NCBI RefSeq assembly: GCF_030077735.1 | Contig: NZ_JASJEU010000025.1 | Location: forward strand, 69,727-133,726 | DNA: 64,000 bases | Reading direction: 5' to 3' | DNA from: Gordonibacter faecis | Lineage (GTDB): Bacteria; Actinomycetota; Coriobacteriia; Coriobacteriales; Eggerthellaceae | Part shown: positions 25,604 to 33,630 of the stretch, one piece after another | Numbering within the stretch: position 1 is the first letter of the stretch | Layout: the number at the start of each line of letters is the position of its first letter | Made by a program: the position numbers and the translations under genes | Notes under the pieces: generated by a model | What the model was told of the DNA's origin: nothing | What the model saw: only the letters and a program-made list of their open reading frames with translations | Database searches by the model: none

Positions 25604-27061
25604 TCACTTTCCCAGCAGGTTGAGGTGACGAATGAATTCCGTGTAGAAGCCGATGCCGCGCAGGTACGCGTCCACATCCAAGCGTTCGTCCTGCCCATGG
25701 ATGCGCGAGCGCGAATCGCCCGCGAACAAGATGCCCGCAAAGCGGTACGTGCGCGAGCACACGCGGTGGAAGTGGCGCGCGTCGGAGCAGCTGGATTGTA
25801 CGTAGGGCGCGATGCCGGCCGTGGGGTACACGCTCGCGATGACGCGGCGCAGGTAGTCAAACGCCGGGTCGCCGTCGAAGGGCGCGATGGGTGACGGCTC
25901 ACTGACCTCGAACAACTCGTAGGTGGTGCGATCGTCGAAGCGATCCTTGATGCGCTGGGTGGCTATGTCCACCGTCTCACCAGGGTCAACGCGCACGTTC
26001 ACCGTGGCGCGCGCCCGCTTCGGAATAATATTGTGCGCCGGGCTGCCCTCAAGCTGCGTGAGCGCGTAGGTGGTGCGCACCATGGCGGCCGTCTCGGAGT
26101 TGCCCTGCATGATGCGAATGACAAGCGGCCGGAAGAGCCACAGGTTGCCGAACACAAGACGCAACCCGAAGCCGCCGCGCGCGGCCAACTCGCGGAGCAT
26201 GGCCGCCACCGGGGCGGACAGCTTCGAGGTGGGCGGGTTCTTTTGCAGCCCGTCAAGACCGGAGATAAGCTTCGCCGTGGCATCCTTGAGCGACGGCGTA
26301 GCTGCGTGGCCACCTTCTGCGCTCGTAGTAATATGTGTGTTGAAGATGCCTTTTTCGGCCACGCCCACGACGGCGAACTGGCCCTGTATGCCAAGCGGCG
26401 GATTGTCGATGACCGCACCACCCTCGTCAAGCACCATATACGGCACGCGCCCGCGCTCTTGCAGCAGTTGCACGAAGTGCGGCGTGGTGTCGCCGCCGTC
26501 CTCTTCGGTATTCGACGAGAACAGATACACATCGCGCGGCGGCACATAGCCCTCGGCCAGCAGTTTCTCGGTCGCTTCCAGCAGGCCCGCCCAGATGCAT
26601 TTCGTGTCCACCGCGCCGCGCGCATAGATGGCGTTGTCGGCGATCTCAGCCGCGAAGGGGTCGTGCGTCCACTCGTCCGCGTTCGCGCTTACCACGTCGT
26701 GGTGCGCCATCAGCACCACAGGCGCAAGGTCGCGGTCGGCGCCCTTCCACAGAAGCGCGATGCCGTAGCCGTCGACAAGTTCCAGTTCAAGCGCGTCGAA
26801 CACGCGCGGGTACAGGCGACGCAAGAGCGGCACGAACTCGTCGAACGCGGAGCGGTCGGCGTTGGGGTTGCGCAAGTCCCACACCGTAGGGCAACGCAGC
26901 ATTTCCTGGAAGCGCGCAACCGCCGCGTCATCGCCACGCACGTCAGAGGGCGGCAGCGGGTCGCCCACCGGCGTGGGCTTCAGGCGCACCGCATTCACCA
27001 CCAACACCACTACCAGCACCGCGATCAGCGCAAGAACAACAGCAAGCACAATCATGAACAT
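25604..27061 (-). CDS. Membrane-anchored M20-family metallopeptidase
   Basis: 485-aa zinc peptidase of the M20 family, nearest to the carboxypeptidase S/aminoacylase type. The start is the ATG at 27061 with GGAG 8 bases upstream. One N-terminal transmembrane helix (MIVLAVVLALIAVLVVVLVV) anchors it. Metal-site motifs in order are MAHHDVV (first His), GAVDTK (bridging Asp), NTEEDGG (catalytic and ligand Glu) and SDARHF (final His). A dimerisation domain lies in the middle (about 210-330). It is 6 bases upstream of the broken MFS gene, so peptide cleavage and uptake of the product may once have been coupled. Confidence 0.9.
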   Translation of the reverse strand: MFMIVLAVVLALIAVLVVVLVVNAVRLKPTPVGDPLPPSDVRGDDAAVARFQEMLRCPTVWDLRNPNADRSAFDEFVPLLRRLYPRVFDALELELVDGYGIALLWKGADRDLAPVVLMAHHDVVSANADEWTHDPFAAEIADNAIYARGAVDTKCIWAGLLEATEKLLAEGYVPPRDVYLFSSNTEEDGGDTTPHFVQLLQERGRVPYMVLDEGGAVIDNPPLGIQGQFAVVGVAEKGIFNTHITTSAEGGHAATPSLKDATAKLISGLDGLQKNPPTSKLSAPVAAMLRELAARGGFGLRLVFGNLWLFRPLVIRIMQGNSETAAMVRTTYALTQLEGSPAHNIIPKRARATVNVRVDPGETVDIATQRIKDRFDDRTTYELFEVSEPSPIAPFDGDPAFDYLRRVIASVYPTAGIAPYVQSSCSDARHFHRVCSRTYRFAGILFAGDSRSRIHGQDERLDVDAYLRGIGFYTEFIRHLNLLGK

Positions 27062-27161
27062 TTCCCTTTCTCCAAAACATGCCGCCATTATAGCCCCGCT
27101 ATCCGCCAACCGGAGCCTTGCAGTTTGCTATGATGGCTATACCTATTAAGAAGGGGAGTCC

Positions 27162-27599
27162 ATGGAACCGATCGATCCCGAAGCGCTCGCCGCGCAGGCC
27201 GTCGAGATGCATGCCGCAAAATGCAACTGTGCACAGTGTGTTGCCTGCACACTCGCGCCGCTCGTTGGGGCTGATGAGGATACTTGCTTCCGCGCAGCCG
27301 AGGCGCTCGGGGCTGGTCTGGGCGGCCTCACCGAAACCTGTGGCGCACTCACGGGCGGCGCGCTCATTCTGGGGCTGGCCAACAGCAGCGGCATTGCCGA
27401 GCGCACGAGCAAAGCGGCCACCTACCACCTGGTGCGCCAGCTGGTTACCGCTTTCCGCGAAAAGAACGGCTCCACCCTCTGCCCCGAACTCAAAGGCACC
27501 ACCACAACCCACCTCCTCTGCACCTGCAACGACTGCATCAGGGACGCCGCGTATCTCACCGCCTGCATACTCCGGGAACAAGAATCAGCGCGTTCGTAA
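27162..27599 (+). CDS. C_GCAxxG_C_C family protein
   Basis: 145-aa Cys-rich protein. The motif LTETCGALTGGALILGL (about residues 56-72), with further Cys at 21, 23, 26, 29, 42 and in CPELKG...CTCNDCIRDAAY near the C-terminus, defines the C_GCAxxG_C_C family. These proteins are thought to be redox-active or to bind a metal centre and are common in anaerobes, but the function is not established. AGAAGGGGAG precedes the ATG. It is divergent from the M20 peptidase gene with about 100 bases between. Confidence 0.85.
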   Translation: MEPIDPEALAAQAVEMHAAKCNCAQCVACTLAPLVGADEDTCFRAAEALGAGLGGLTETCGALTGGALILGLANSSGIAERTSKAATYHLVRQLVTAFREKNGSTLCPELKGTTTTHLLCTCNDCIRDAAYLTACILREQESARS

Positions 27600-27769
27600 C
27601 CTTGCTATCCTGAGCACTCGGAGTCGCGACACGAAGCTAGCGCCTCTCTGTCATCCTGAGCGAATGCCCTCGTCATAATGCTAGGAAGCCGAATGTCCCT
27701 TGGCGTAATCGGTAGCGCGAAGCGCGTCACACTTTTTCGCGCGGGTGGCTGCTCTCCACTACTCCCTGC
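27600..27769 (+). repeat. Intergenic repeats: dispersed repeat copy c and a TGTCATCCTGAGCG element
   Basis: TGTCATCCTGAGCG at about 27648-27661 matches the arms of the large inverted repeat at 55190-55320. It is directly joined to dispersed repeat copy c (27668-27737: CCTCGTCATAATG, TTGGCGTAATCGG, TAGCGCGAAGCGCGTCACAC, TTTTT). No gene is seen. Confidence 0.7.
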
Positions 27770-28594
27770 CTAGTGGTCCTCGGCGGTCATCGTGGGAGCG
27801 GCGGCGTTGTAGCGGGTCACGTCGATGCGATGATCCATCATGATGGCGTACGCCAGTAATCCCGCAGCCGCCGCCAGACACAGAAACAACCCCAGCGATG
27901 AGAATGTCTGCATATGGAACACACTGAACAACCCCGGCATGTTCAAACCTGCAATCGCCAGCACAACCCCACCTGCGATACCAAATGCTTTCCTCCGACG
28001 TGCTTCGGATTTCTGCTCGGCCGTGTAGAAGTCCTCGATGCGCGGGTGCTCACGCATAAATAGTTGATGCCCTGTATAGCCCGGCACCATGAGAAGAAGT
28101 GCCACACCAACACCCGCACCCATAGCAATAAAGAACGGCACCAGCCCTGTGACCAGGTCAGAGTGCGAAACGAACAGCCCCACCCCTATCGACAACACAA
28201 CCGCCGCCAAACCAACAGCATAATCCCACGCGCGGCGGCGCATGTGTTCGTCATAGCCCCAGGTATCAGTAGACGTGACGTTGGCGGTTGGCTCAACCTC
28301 AGGCGCAGTTTCGTCCTCGGTTTCGTCTTCGCGCGCAACTTCAGCGTTGACTTTCGCCCCAGCTTCACGCACAACAAGTTCGCTTTTGCTCCCCGTTAAA
28401 TCCCTGCGCACTAACTCGTCCAGCGTGCACTCGAAGAGATCGCAGATGGCAATAAGCTTATCCATTTCGGGATAGCTCTTCTCGGCTTCCCACTTCGCCA
28501 CCGACTGACGGCTCACGCCAAGTAGCTGCGCCAACTCCGTTTGACTCATGTCGCGCGTTCCACGCAAATATTGAAGGTTCTCTCGGAATCCCAT
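27770..28594 (-). CDS. XRE-family regulator with four membrane helices
   Basis: 274-aa membrane-bound transcription factor. The HTH covers residues 5-60 (MSQTELAQLLGVSRQSVAKWEAEKS). An acidic linker (EDETEDETAPEVEP, about 90-105) follows, then four hydrophobic helices between about 125 and 262 (YAVGLAAVVLSIGVGLFV, LVPFFIAMGAGVGVALLLMVPGY, AFGIAGGVVLAIAGL, LGLFLCLAAAAGLLAYAIM). A GAGGGG site precedes the ATG. Such proteins may sense a membrane or envelope signal. No adjacent target gene is obvious. Confidence 0.8.
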   Translation of the reverse strand: MGFRENLQYLRGTRDMSQTELAQLLGVSRQSVAKWEAEKSYPEMDKLIAICDLFECTLDELVRRDLTGSKSELVVREAGAKVNAEVAREDETEDETAPEVEPTANVTSTDTWGYDEHMRRRAWDYAVGLAAVVLSIGVGLFVSHSDLVTGLVPFFIAMGAGVGVALLLMVPGYTGHQLFMREHPRIEDFYTAEQKSEARRRKAFGIAGGVVLAIAGLNMPGLFSVFHMQTFSSLGLFLCLAAAAGLLAYAIMMDHRIDVTRYNAAAPTMTAEDH

Positions 28595-28763
28595 GATCGC
28601 GCCCCTCTCGTTCGCCCGCTGCTTTAGCTTTCACTCACAGCATGCACGCAAAGTGCGGCCGCCGCAACCAACCTCCGGATGCTTTTCTCGCATCTCTTCT
28701 GCCAACCAGTGGTTGTCATGCCTGTTCAGGAGCACCTCGAACGCGTTTACGCTTCGCGTCGCC

Positions 28764-29357
28764 TCACGCTAGCGCAATAGCGGTGGCCAGGATGGCGGCG
28801 GTTACTCCTACGGCGGCGAGGGGGATGGTGCCGGCTATGAAGGAGGGGAAGGGGGCGAGGTTGAAGTAGAAGATGTAGCAGACGAGGCAGCCTACCATCA
28901 CTACTGCCACCAGCACTGCGAGCAGCGCCGCCTCCAACGCGCCCAGGGCTCCTGCACCGTAGAGCGCGTCGAGTACCGCCAGTTCAAGCGTGAGCCACGC
29001 GGTGAACAGGATGAGCTCCGTCGTGACCGGACGGTGGAAGAAGCGCGTTGTCACGAACACGAGCGCGATATACGCCAGCACGCCTCCCGCCGCGATGGCC
29101 AACACGGGCACGCCCCGCGTCATAGACGGGGCCAGGCCGCCAATTCCCCGCACCGCCAGCACCACGCCCGCTATGCCAACCACGGCCGCCACCACAATGC
29201 ACCCGACGCCGATGCCGTACAGCACACCCGTCGCCTTCGGCGCGCGCGGGTTGAAGAAGATGAGCCACCACGCCAGGTAGAAAATCGTGCACGCCACCAG
29301 CGCGACGTGTCCGCCGATGAGAGAACCGCTTTGAGCGGCGATACCCGTCTGCGCCAT
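28764..29357 (-). CDS. Hypothetical membrane protein, six helices
   Basis: 197-aa, almost entirely hydrophobic, with about six transmembrane helices (VALVACTIFYLAWWLIFF, GIGVGCIVVAAVVGIAGVVLAV, VLAIAAGGVLAYIALVFVTT and others) and a short NPRAPKATG loop. An AAGGAGG site 5 bases before the ATG supports translation. I recognise no family. It is divergent from the GNAT gene at 29545. Confidence 0.75.
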   Translation of the reverse strand: MAQTGIAAQSGSLIGGHVALVACTIFYLAWWLIFFNPRAPKATGVLYGIGVGCIVVAAVVGIAGVVLAVRGIGGLAPSMTRGVPVLAIAAGGVLAYIALVFVTTRFFHRPVTTELILFTAWLTLELAVLDALYGAGALGALEAALLAVLVAVVMVGCLVCYIFYFNLAPFPSFIAGTIPLAAVGVTAAILATAIALA

Positions 29358-29544
29358 GGCGCCTCCTTGCCGCGTCCGTTCGTTTCAAGGCGCAGTATAC
29401 GCCCCACCCGCGCGTAAGACGCACGGGGTGACGCTGCCGTCAGCAAACCGCGAGAATGGCGAACCCGCACAACGCCTCACCAAGCGCCCCAAATGCGGTA
29501 TCATTTTCACTTTCACTGACGAAACGAGTAAGGATGGTGCGTGC

Positions 29545-30108
29545 ATGCTGACGGTGCGGAAGGCGCGAAACGACGAAGCCGAACAAGTGGTGGCGCTCTA
29601 CACGCGCATGATTGACGAGATGCGCGGGGCGGACTTCGACGTGCTATGGGAGCACGACGTGCACCCTTCGCCAGCATTTTTGCGCGCGTCGGTTGCCGCA
29701 GGTGAAACCTACGTTGGCGTGCTGGACGCGGACGACCCGGATGCCGCCCGCGCCGAAGGTGCCTCGCGGCTTGCGTGCGCGCTCATCATGAACAGCGAGG
29801 CGGACGAAGGCTACGAGCGGGGTGCGTGGCAGGTGGACGCAGCCCCCGACGAAGTGGCCGTGCTGCACGTGGTGGGCACGCTTTCAGCCTTCCATGGTCG
29901 CGGGTTCGCGCGCCAGCTGGTGAGCGCCAGCATTGACGCAGCCCGGGCGGCGGGAAAGAAGGCCGTGCGCCTGGACACGTTCACCACGAACGCGCGCGGG
30001 CGCGGGCTCTACGAATCCTGCGGCTTTGTGTGCGTGGGCGAGTACCCGCGCTTCTACCTGCACATCGACCCGACATTGGCCACTGCCCTCTACGAGTGCC
30101 CGCTGTAG
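29545..30108 (+). CDS. GNAT-family N-acetyltransferase
   Basis: 187-aa acetyl-CoA-dependent acetyltransferase. The acetyl-CoA loop is HGRGFARQLV (motif A, about residues 115-124), preceded by the VLHVVGTLSAF strand and followed by KAVRLDTFTTNARGRGLYESCGF (motif B). The start at 29545 has an AAGGAT site. An upstream in-frame extension to 29356 overlaps the promoter region of the divergent membrane gene and is rejected. The acceptor substrate is unknown. Its 3' end overlaps the convergent dinB-partner gene by 19 bases. Confidence 0.9.
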   Translation: MLTVRKARNDEAEQVVALYTRMIDEMRGADFDVLWEHDVHPSPAFLRASVAAGETYVGVLDADDPDAARAEGASRLACALIMNSEADEGYERGAWQVDAAPDEVAVLHVVGTLSAFHGRGFARQLVSASIDAARAAGKKAVRLDTFTTNARGRGLYESCGFVCVGEYPRFYLHIDPTLATALYECPL

Positions 30109-30434
30109 CACTCGCGTGCTGCGGAGCACTCCTGTCCCGCAGCCGCATCCGGCCCAGCGCCCGGCCCCTCCCCTTCCGGCACGATCTCTTCCACGAACCA
30201 GCGCGGGCCCTCGTGGAAGAGGAACGTGCGCGCGTGACCCACCAGCACGTCGTAGCGCACGCCCTCGCCGCCCACCTTAAGCGAGGCGCAGCGCCGCATG
30301 CCCAGCACCGCGCGCACCGGAAACCGCCGTCCGTCGTGCCACATCACAGCACGGGGAACAATAACTCCGTCGCTCAAAAACTCGGCTTCCACTTCCACAT
30401 ACCGCTTGCGCCTACCCGCGATGCCTTGCACCAT
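30090..30434 (-). CDS. Small protein downstream of dinB (DUF6504-like)
   Basis: 114-aa protein. The N-terminal 75 residues form a beta-rich pattern (RRKRYVEVEAEFLSDG, GRRFPVRAVLGMR, GVRYDVLVGHARTFLFHEGPRWFVEEI), resembling the small DUF6504 proteins often encoded with Y-family polymerases in Actinomycetota. The tail after residue 85 is Gly/Pro/Ala-rich and disordered. A GGGGGAG site precedes the ATG. It starts 45 bases after dinB and is probably co-transcribed under LexA control. It overlaps the GNAT gene tail-to-tail. Family resemblance is by eye only. Confidence 0.65.
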   Translation of the reverse strand: MVQGIAGRRKRYVEVEAEFLSDGVIVPRAVMWHDGRRFPVRAVLGMRRCASLKVGGEGVRYDVLVGHARTFLFHEGPRWFVEEIVPEGEGPGAGPDAAAGQECSAARECYSGHS

Positions 30435-30479
30435 GTTCGCTCACTCCCCCTTCGCCCTTTCCGCAGGTGACGGCGAGAA

Positions 30480-31745
30480 CTAGAAGTAGCCCACCGGGTG
30501 CACCACGTTGTCGCGCTTCACGTCCAAATCCAGCAGGCTTTCGTCCATCAGCTCCACGCCGCGCTGGATGCAGGTGTTGCCGAAGCGACGGCGCAGGTCA
30601 TCAATGGTTTCGTCCAGGTCCTCCAAGACGCGACGACGCGCGTCAAAACCCAGGTCAAGCTGTTGTGGCGCGTCCATGGGCTCCAGGTTGGACGCGCGCA
30701 CATGCAGGCCGCGCAGGGGATGTTCCTCGTCGAGCGGTTCATTGGCCGACAGCAGCTCCCAGGCCATACGCGCTATCTGGCCCGTCGTGTTTGTGGCGCG
30801 CGGCAGCGTGGTCTGGCGGCCATAGCTGGTTAAGTCGTGGGCGTCGCGCACGCCAATGGACACGGTGGATGCCCGAAAGCGCGCCTCACGCAGCCGCTGC
30901 GCCACCGATTCCGCCAGCAAATAGATGAGCGCCTTCGCGTCGGCGGCGCACACGATGTCGTGCGGGCAGGTGAGTCCGTTGCCGAAGCTTTTCACCGTGC
31001 GATCCACCTCGTTGCGCGTGGGGTCGAAAGGCTTCACCGGCGTCGCATCCTCGCCGCGTGCAAAGGCGCGCAGCACGAGGCCCACCTTCCCCAACCGACG
31101 ACGCAACAGTTCGGGCGAGGCGCACGCCAAGTCCCCCACGGTGTCGACGCCCGACGAATGCAGCTTGGCGCGCGTCGCCCGCCCCACGTAGAGAAGCTCC
31201 CCCACCGGTGCCTTCCACACCAGCTGCTGGTAATTCTCCGGCGTGATAGCGGTAACGGCGTCGGGTTTGCGCAGGTCGCTGCCGAATTTCGCGAACACCT
31301 TGTTCCACGACACCCCAACGGACACGGTGCAACCCAACTCGTCTTTCATGCGTTGGCTGATCTCGCGCGCCACATCGAGCGGCGCGCGGGTGGACAGGGC
31401 GAGCGCACCGGTGAGGTCGATCCAACATTCGTCGAGGCCAAACGGCTCCACGAGGTCGGTGTACTGGTAGTAGATGCGCCGCGCCAGAGCCGAATAGCGC
31501 TGGTACACGTCGTAGCGCGGTGGCACCACCACCAGCCCCGGGCACTTCGCGCGCGCCTCCCACAGCGCCTCGCCCGTTTTCACGCCGGCGGCCTTGGCCT
31601 GGGCGCTCTTCGCCAGCACAATGCCGTGGCGCGTTTCCTCATGCCCGCCCACCACCAGCGGCACCCCGCGCAACTCCGGGCGTTCGGCCTGTTCAACGCT
31701 CGCATAAAACGCGTTCATGTCCGAATGGAGAATCACGCGGTGCAT
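30480..31745 (-). CDS. dinB: DNA polymerase IV (Y family)
   Basis: Translesion polymerase, 421 aa. The ATG at 31745 is chosen because it has GGGAGG 8 bases upstream and gives the usual N-terminus HRVILHSDMNAFYASVEQ. Catalytic acidic residues lie in SDMNAFYASVE and GLDECWIDLTG, with the helix-hairpin-helix region (AKLHSSGVDTVGDLACAS) and the little-finger domain after it. A possible longer form starts at 31883 and includes an Ala-Thr tract made from an imperfect hexanucleotide repeat. A LexA-type box lies upstream (31887-31898), so SOS induction is likely. Confidence 0.95.
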   Translation of the reverse strand: MHRVILHSDMNAFYASVEQAERPELRGVPLVVGGHEETRHGIVLAKSAQAKAAGVKTGEALWEARAKCPGLVVVPPRYDVYQRYSALARRIYYQYTDLVEPFGLDECWIDLTGALALSTRAPLDVAREISQRMKDELGCTVSVGVSWNKVFAKFGSDLRKPDAVTAITPENYQQLVWKAPVGELLYVGRATRAKLHSSGVDTVGDLACASPELLRRRLGKVGLVLRAFARGEDATPVKPFDPTRNEVDRTVKSFGNGLTCPHDIVCAADAKALIYLLAESVAQRLREARFRASTVSIGVRDAHDLTSYGRQTTLPRATNTTGQIARMAWELLSANEPLDEEHPLRGLHVRASNLEPMDAPQQLDLGFDARRRVLEDLDETIDDLRRRFGNTCIQRGVELMDESLLDLDVKRDNVVHPVGYF

Positions 31746-31886
31746 GTCAATGCCTCCCGGCGAGCCAATCACGCACCCGCCGAACGTCTCATAGATTGCA
31801 CCTGCATCCGCCACTGTCGCTGTTGCTGTTGCTGTCGCCGTCGCCATACGCCCCGCCTTCTTCCGCACGCCGCATTCCTTCATAGG

Positions 31887-31898
31887 GAACACATGTTC
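31887..31898 (-). promoter_or_regulatory. LexA (SOS) box of dinB
   Basis: GAAC-ACAT-GTTC matches the Gram-positive/actinobacterial SOS consensus GAACnnnnGTTC. It is followed by CG and located about 140 bases before the dinB start codon. Confidence 0.8.
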
Positions 31899-31959
31899 GC
31901 ACAGAATAACCGGCTGCGCAAGCGAACAGACCATGGAGTTTCAGCGAGAAAATACGGTG

Positions 31960-32160
31960 CCTGATCTGGTGATATATGACGCAAAGCCTCCACGGGGCCG
32001 GGTCGCCACCAGCAAATACCACCTTGACCAGCGCCGCCAAGCGTAGTACCCTGCCGAACAAATCTCAGAGAATTATCTGCCGCCGGGTAGATCGAGACGC
32101 AAAGCATGCGCACCCTCATCGTTAGGCCTGAGAAGACGAGGGAGGTCGCATGCTTTTTTG
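31960..32160 (+). ncRNA. Riboswitch-like leader RNA of the B3/4-domain gene
   Basis: About 200 bases of structured leader end in an intrinsic terminator immediately before the ribosome site. The 10-mer GACGCAAAGC occurs twice (31979-31988 and 32096-32105). It is a conserved string of class I c-di-GMP riboswitches, but the companion GGCAAACC strand and the second hairpin are not clearly present. A hairpin ATCTGCC/GGGTAGAT precedes the second copy, which overlaps the 5' arm of the terminator, so ligand binding and termination could compete. Class not assigned. Confidence 0.5.
32102..32159 (+). terminator. Intrinsic terminator in the B3/4 gene leader
   Basis: Outer stem AAGCATGCG/CGCATGCTT (32102-32110 with 32147-32155), an inner CCCTC/GAGGG hairpin, then TTTTTT. 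The AAGGAGG ribosome site follows at once. This is an attenuator, not an end-of-gene terminator. Confidence 0.8.
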
Positions 32161-32173
32161 TAAGGAGGACACC

Positions 32174-32899
32174 ATGCAGAAATTCATTGCGGACGATTCA
32201 TTTTGGGAGCTATTCCCCCACGCCTCAATTGGCATCATGGTGGCGCGCGGCATGAAGCCAGCGAGCGCGATACCGCCCGACGACGCGGCCGCCATCGCAA
32301 AGCTTTTGCACGAGGCGAACGAGCACGCGAACAGCTATCTCACCAGCAACACCATCTCCGAAAACGAGCCCGTGCGCGCCTGGCGCGAGGCCTACCAGCA
32401 GTTCAAGACGAAGAAGGGTGCGCGCAGCTCAGTGGAGAACCTGCTCAAGCGCGTACTGAAGGGCAACCCTGTGGGCTCCATCACGCCGTCGGTGGACGTG
32501 TACAACGCCATTTCGCTCAAGTACGCCTTCCCCGTGGGCGGCGAGGACCTGGATGCGCTTGACGGCGACCTCAGGCTGGGCATCACCGAAGGCGGCGACG
32601 CGTTTCTGCCCCTCGGCGAAGAGGACGAAGACCCCACCCTGCCCGGTGAGCTTTGCTACTGCGACAACGTGGGTGCCGTCTGCCGCTGCTGGAACTGGCG
32701 CGACGGCAAGCGCACCGCACTCACTGACGATTCGGCGAACGCATTCCTCATCATAGAGAACGTCGACCCCGCCCGCACAGACGACCTCCGCGCCGCGCTG
32801 GATGAGTTCGCCACTCTCGTGCAACGCTACTTCAACGCCACCATCACCCAACACACCATCATCGACCGCGATCACCCCGAGGCGGTCATCAAGGAGTAA
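32174..32899 (+). CDS. B3/4 domain protein
   Basis: 241-aa protein resembling the B3/B4 tRNA-editing-type domain of phenylalanyl-tRNA synthetase beta chains, found as stand-alone proteins in many bacteria. Landmarks are the N-terminal strand-helix DDSFWELFPHASIGIMVARG, then ARSSVENLLKRVLKGNP...PSVDVYNAISLKYAFPVGGEDLD and the C-terminal GELCYCDNVGAVCRCWNWRDG. The ATG at 32174 has AAGGAGG 6 bases upstream. Expression appears controlled by the terminator-containing leader just before it. Possible role in hydrolysing mischarged tRNA or binding an amino acid; not proven. Confidence 0.8.
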   Translation: MQKFIADDSFWELFPHASIGIMVARGMKPASAIPPDDAAAIAKLLHEANEHANSYLTSNTISENEPVRAWREAYQQFKTKKGARSSVENLLKRVLKGNPVGSITPSVDVYNAISLKYAFPVGGEDLDALDGDLRLGITEGGDAFLPLGEEDEDPTLPGELCYCDNVGAVCRCWNWRDGKRTALTDDSANAFLIIENVDPARTDDLRAALDEFATLVQRYFNATITQHTIIDRDHPEAVIKE

Positions 32900-32933
32900 A
32901 GCCGAAGGGAATTCCGGCTAACCCAGACTTCAC

Positions 32934-32970
32934 AAGGCGACAGAAAGGACATCCTTCTGTCGCCTTATTT
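32934..32970 (+). terminator. Terminator after the B3/4 gene
   Basis: 12-bp stem AAGGCGACAGAA/TTCTGTCGCCTT plus a 3-bp inner GGA/TCC helix, followed by ATTTTAT. Confidence 0.85.
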
Positions 32971-32992
32971 TATATATCATTATATATACTTC
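32967..32992 (+). promoter_or_regulatory. AT-rich dyad, probable promoter/operator of the toxin-antitoxin pair
   Basis: TATATAT-CAT-TATATATA near dyad, followed by a -10-like TATACT, about 50 bases upstream of the antitoxin. This is the usual place for autoregulation by the antitoxin-toxin complex. Confidence 0.45.
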
Positions 32993-33037
32993 CCACTCCT
33001 TTCCTGCTATGCTTCACGTACATCGAAAGGAGTCACC

Positions 33038-33328
33038 ATGGAAGCTATTTTTCCCGTCACGGCACTGCAAAAGCAGCAGGGCGAAGTCAAGAAAGCTGCA
33101 CGTGAAGGCATCGTCCGCATCACCGAAAACGGCCGCGGCGCCTTCGTATTCTGCTCCGACGAAGTATTCGAACAAAAACTCCGCCAAGTAGCCGAAGACG
33201 CAGCCTACGAGGCACGGATAGCAACTGTTATCGAGCGCGGACGTCACGACATAGAAGCAGGGCGGCTTTACCGTGGCACCGAAAGCGCCTTTGCTGAAAT
33301 AGAGAAGCGAGCCGCAAGCCATGCCTGA
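33038..33328 (+). CDS. YefM/Phd-type antitoxin
   Basis: 96-aa antitoxin. The N-terminal DNA-binding part is typical Phd/YefM (AIFPVTALQKQQGEVKKAAREGIVRITENGRGAFVFCSDEVFE), and a charged helical C-terminus should wrap the toxin. An AAAGGAG site precedes the ATG. It overlaps the toxin gene by 8 bases, the usual arrangement for coupled antitoxin-toxin synthesis. Confidence 0.85.
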   Translation: MEAIFPVTALQKQQGEVKKAAREGIVRITENGRGAFVFCSDEVFEQKLRQVAEDAAYEARIATVIERGRHDIEAGRLYRGTESAFAEIEKRAASHA

Positions 33329-33590
33329 ACTTATTTATACCGAAGGTTTCGTTGCGGATGTCGCGCAAATTCGTTTCGAAAGTAAGCGCAACGAAATAAA
33401 GCGTCGCGTAGACCTGCTTTCAGGATTTCCCGAACTCGGGTCGCCGAACTTACCTCGCTCCCTTGTTGAGCAGTACGGCGACACCGTACGAAAACTGGTG
33501 GTATCGCCATTTCTGATAGTGTACGAATATCACGAGGACGAAGACACCGTCTACCTACTCGGCCTCATCCACCAGAGGAGCGCCTGGTAA
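33321..33590 (+). CDS. RelE/ParE-family toxin
   Basis: 89-aa toxin of the RelE/ParE superfamily. The fold pattern is helix-helix-strands (YTEGFVADVAQIRF, EIKRRVDLLSGFPELG, DTVRKLVVSPFLIVYEYHEDEDTVYLLGLIHQRSAW). The RKLVVSPFLIVYEY core and the terminal H-Q-R-S-A-W are typical. It could cleave mRNA on the ribosome or inhibit gyrase; the sequence alone does not decide. It is coupled to the antitoxin gene upstream. Confidence 0.85.
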   Translation: MPELIYTEGFVADVAQIRFESKRNEIKRRVDLLSGFPELGSPNLPRSLVEQYGDTVRKLVVSPFLIVYEYHEDEDTVYLLGLIHQRSAW

Positions 33591-33630
33591 GCGCTCCTCC
33601 TGGCCTTAACGAAAACATAGAGCGCACAGC

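Larger units (their letters stand above)
31746..32173. other. Divergent regulatory region between dinB and the B3/4 gene
   Basis: Contains an imperfect six-base repeat (about 31811-31845), the LexA box (31887-31898), and the structured leader and terminator of the B3/4 gene (about 31960-32160). Listed separately. Confidence 0.7.

Noticed and set aside
31960..32110. Straight assignment of the leader as a class I c-di-GMP riboswitch or TPP riboswitch
   Set aside because: GACGCAAAGC (c-di-GMP) and CCTGATCTGG plus GGCCTGAGA (TPP-like) strings are present, but the other required helices and their order do not fit either class.
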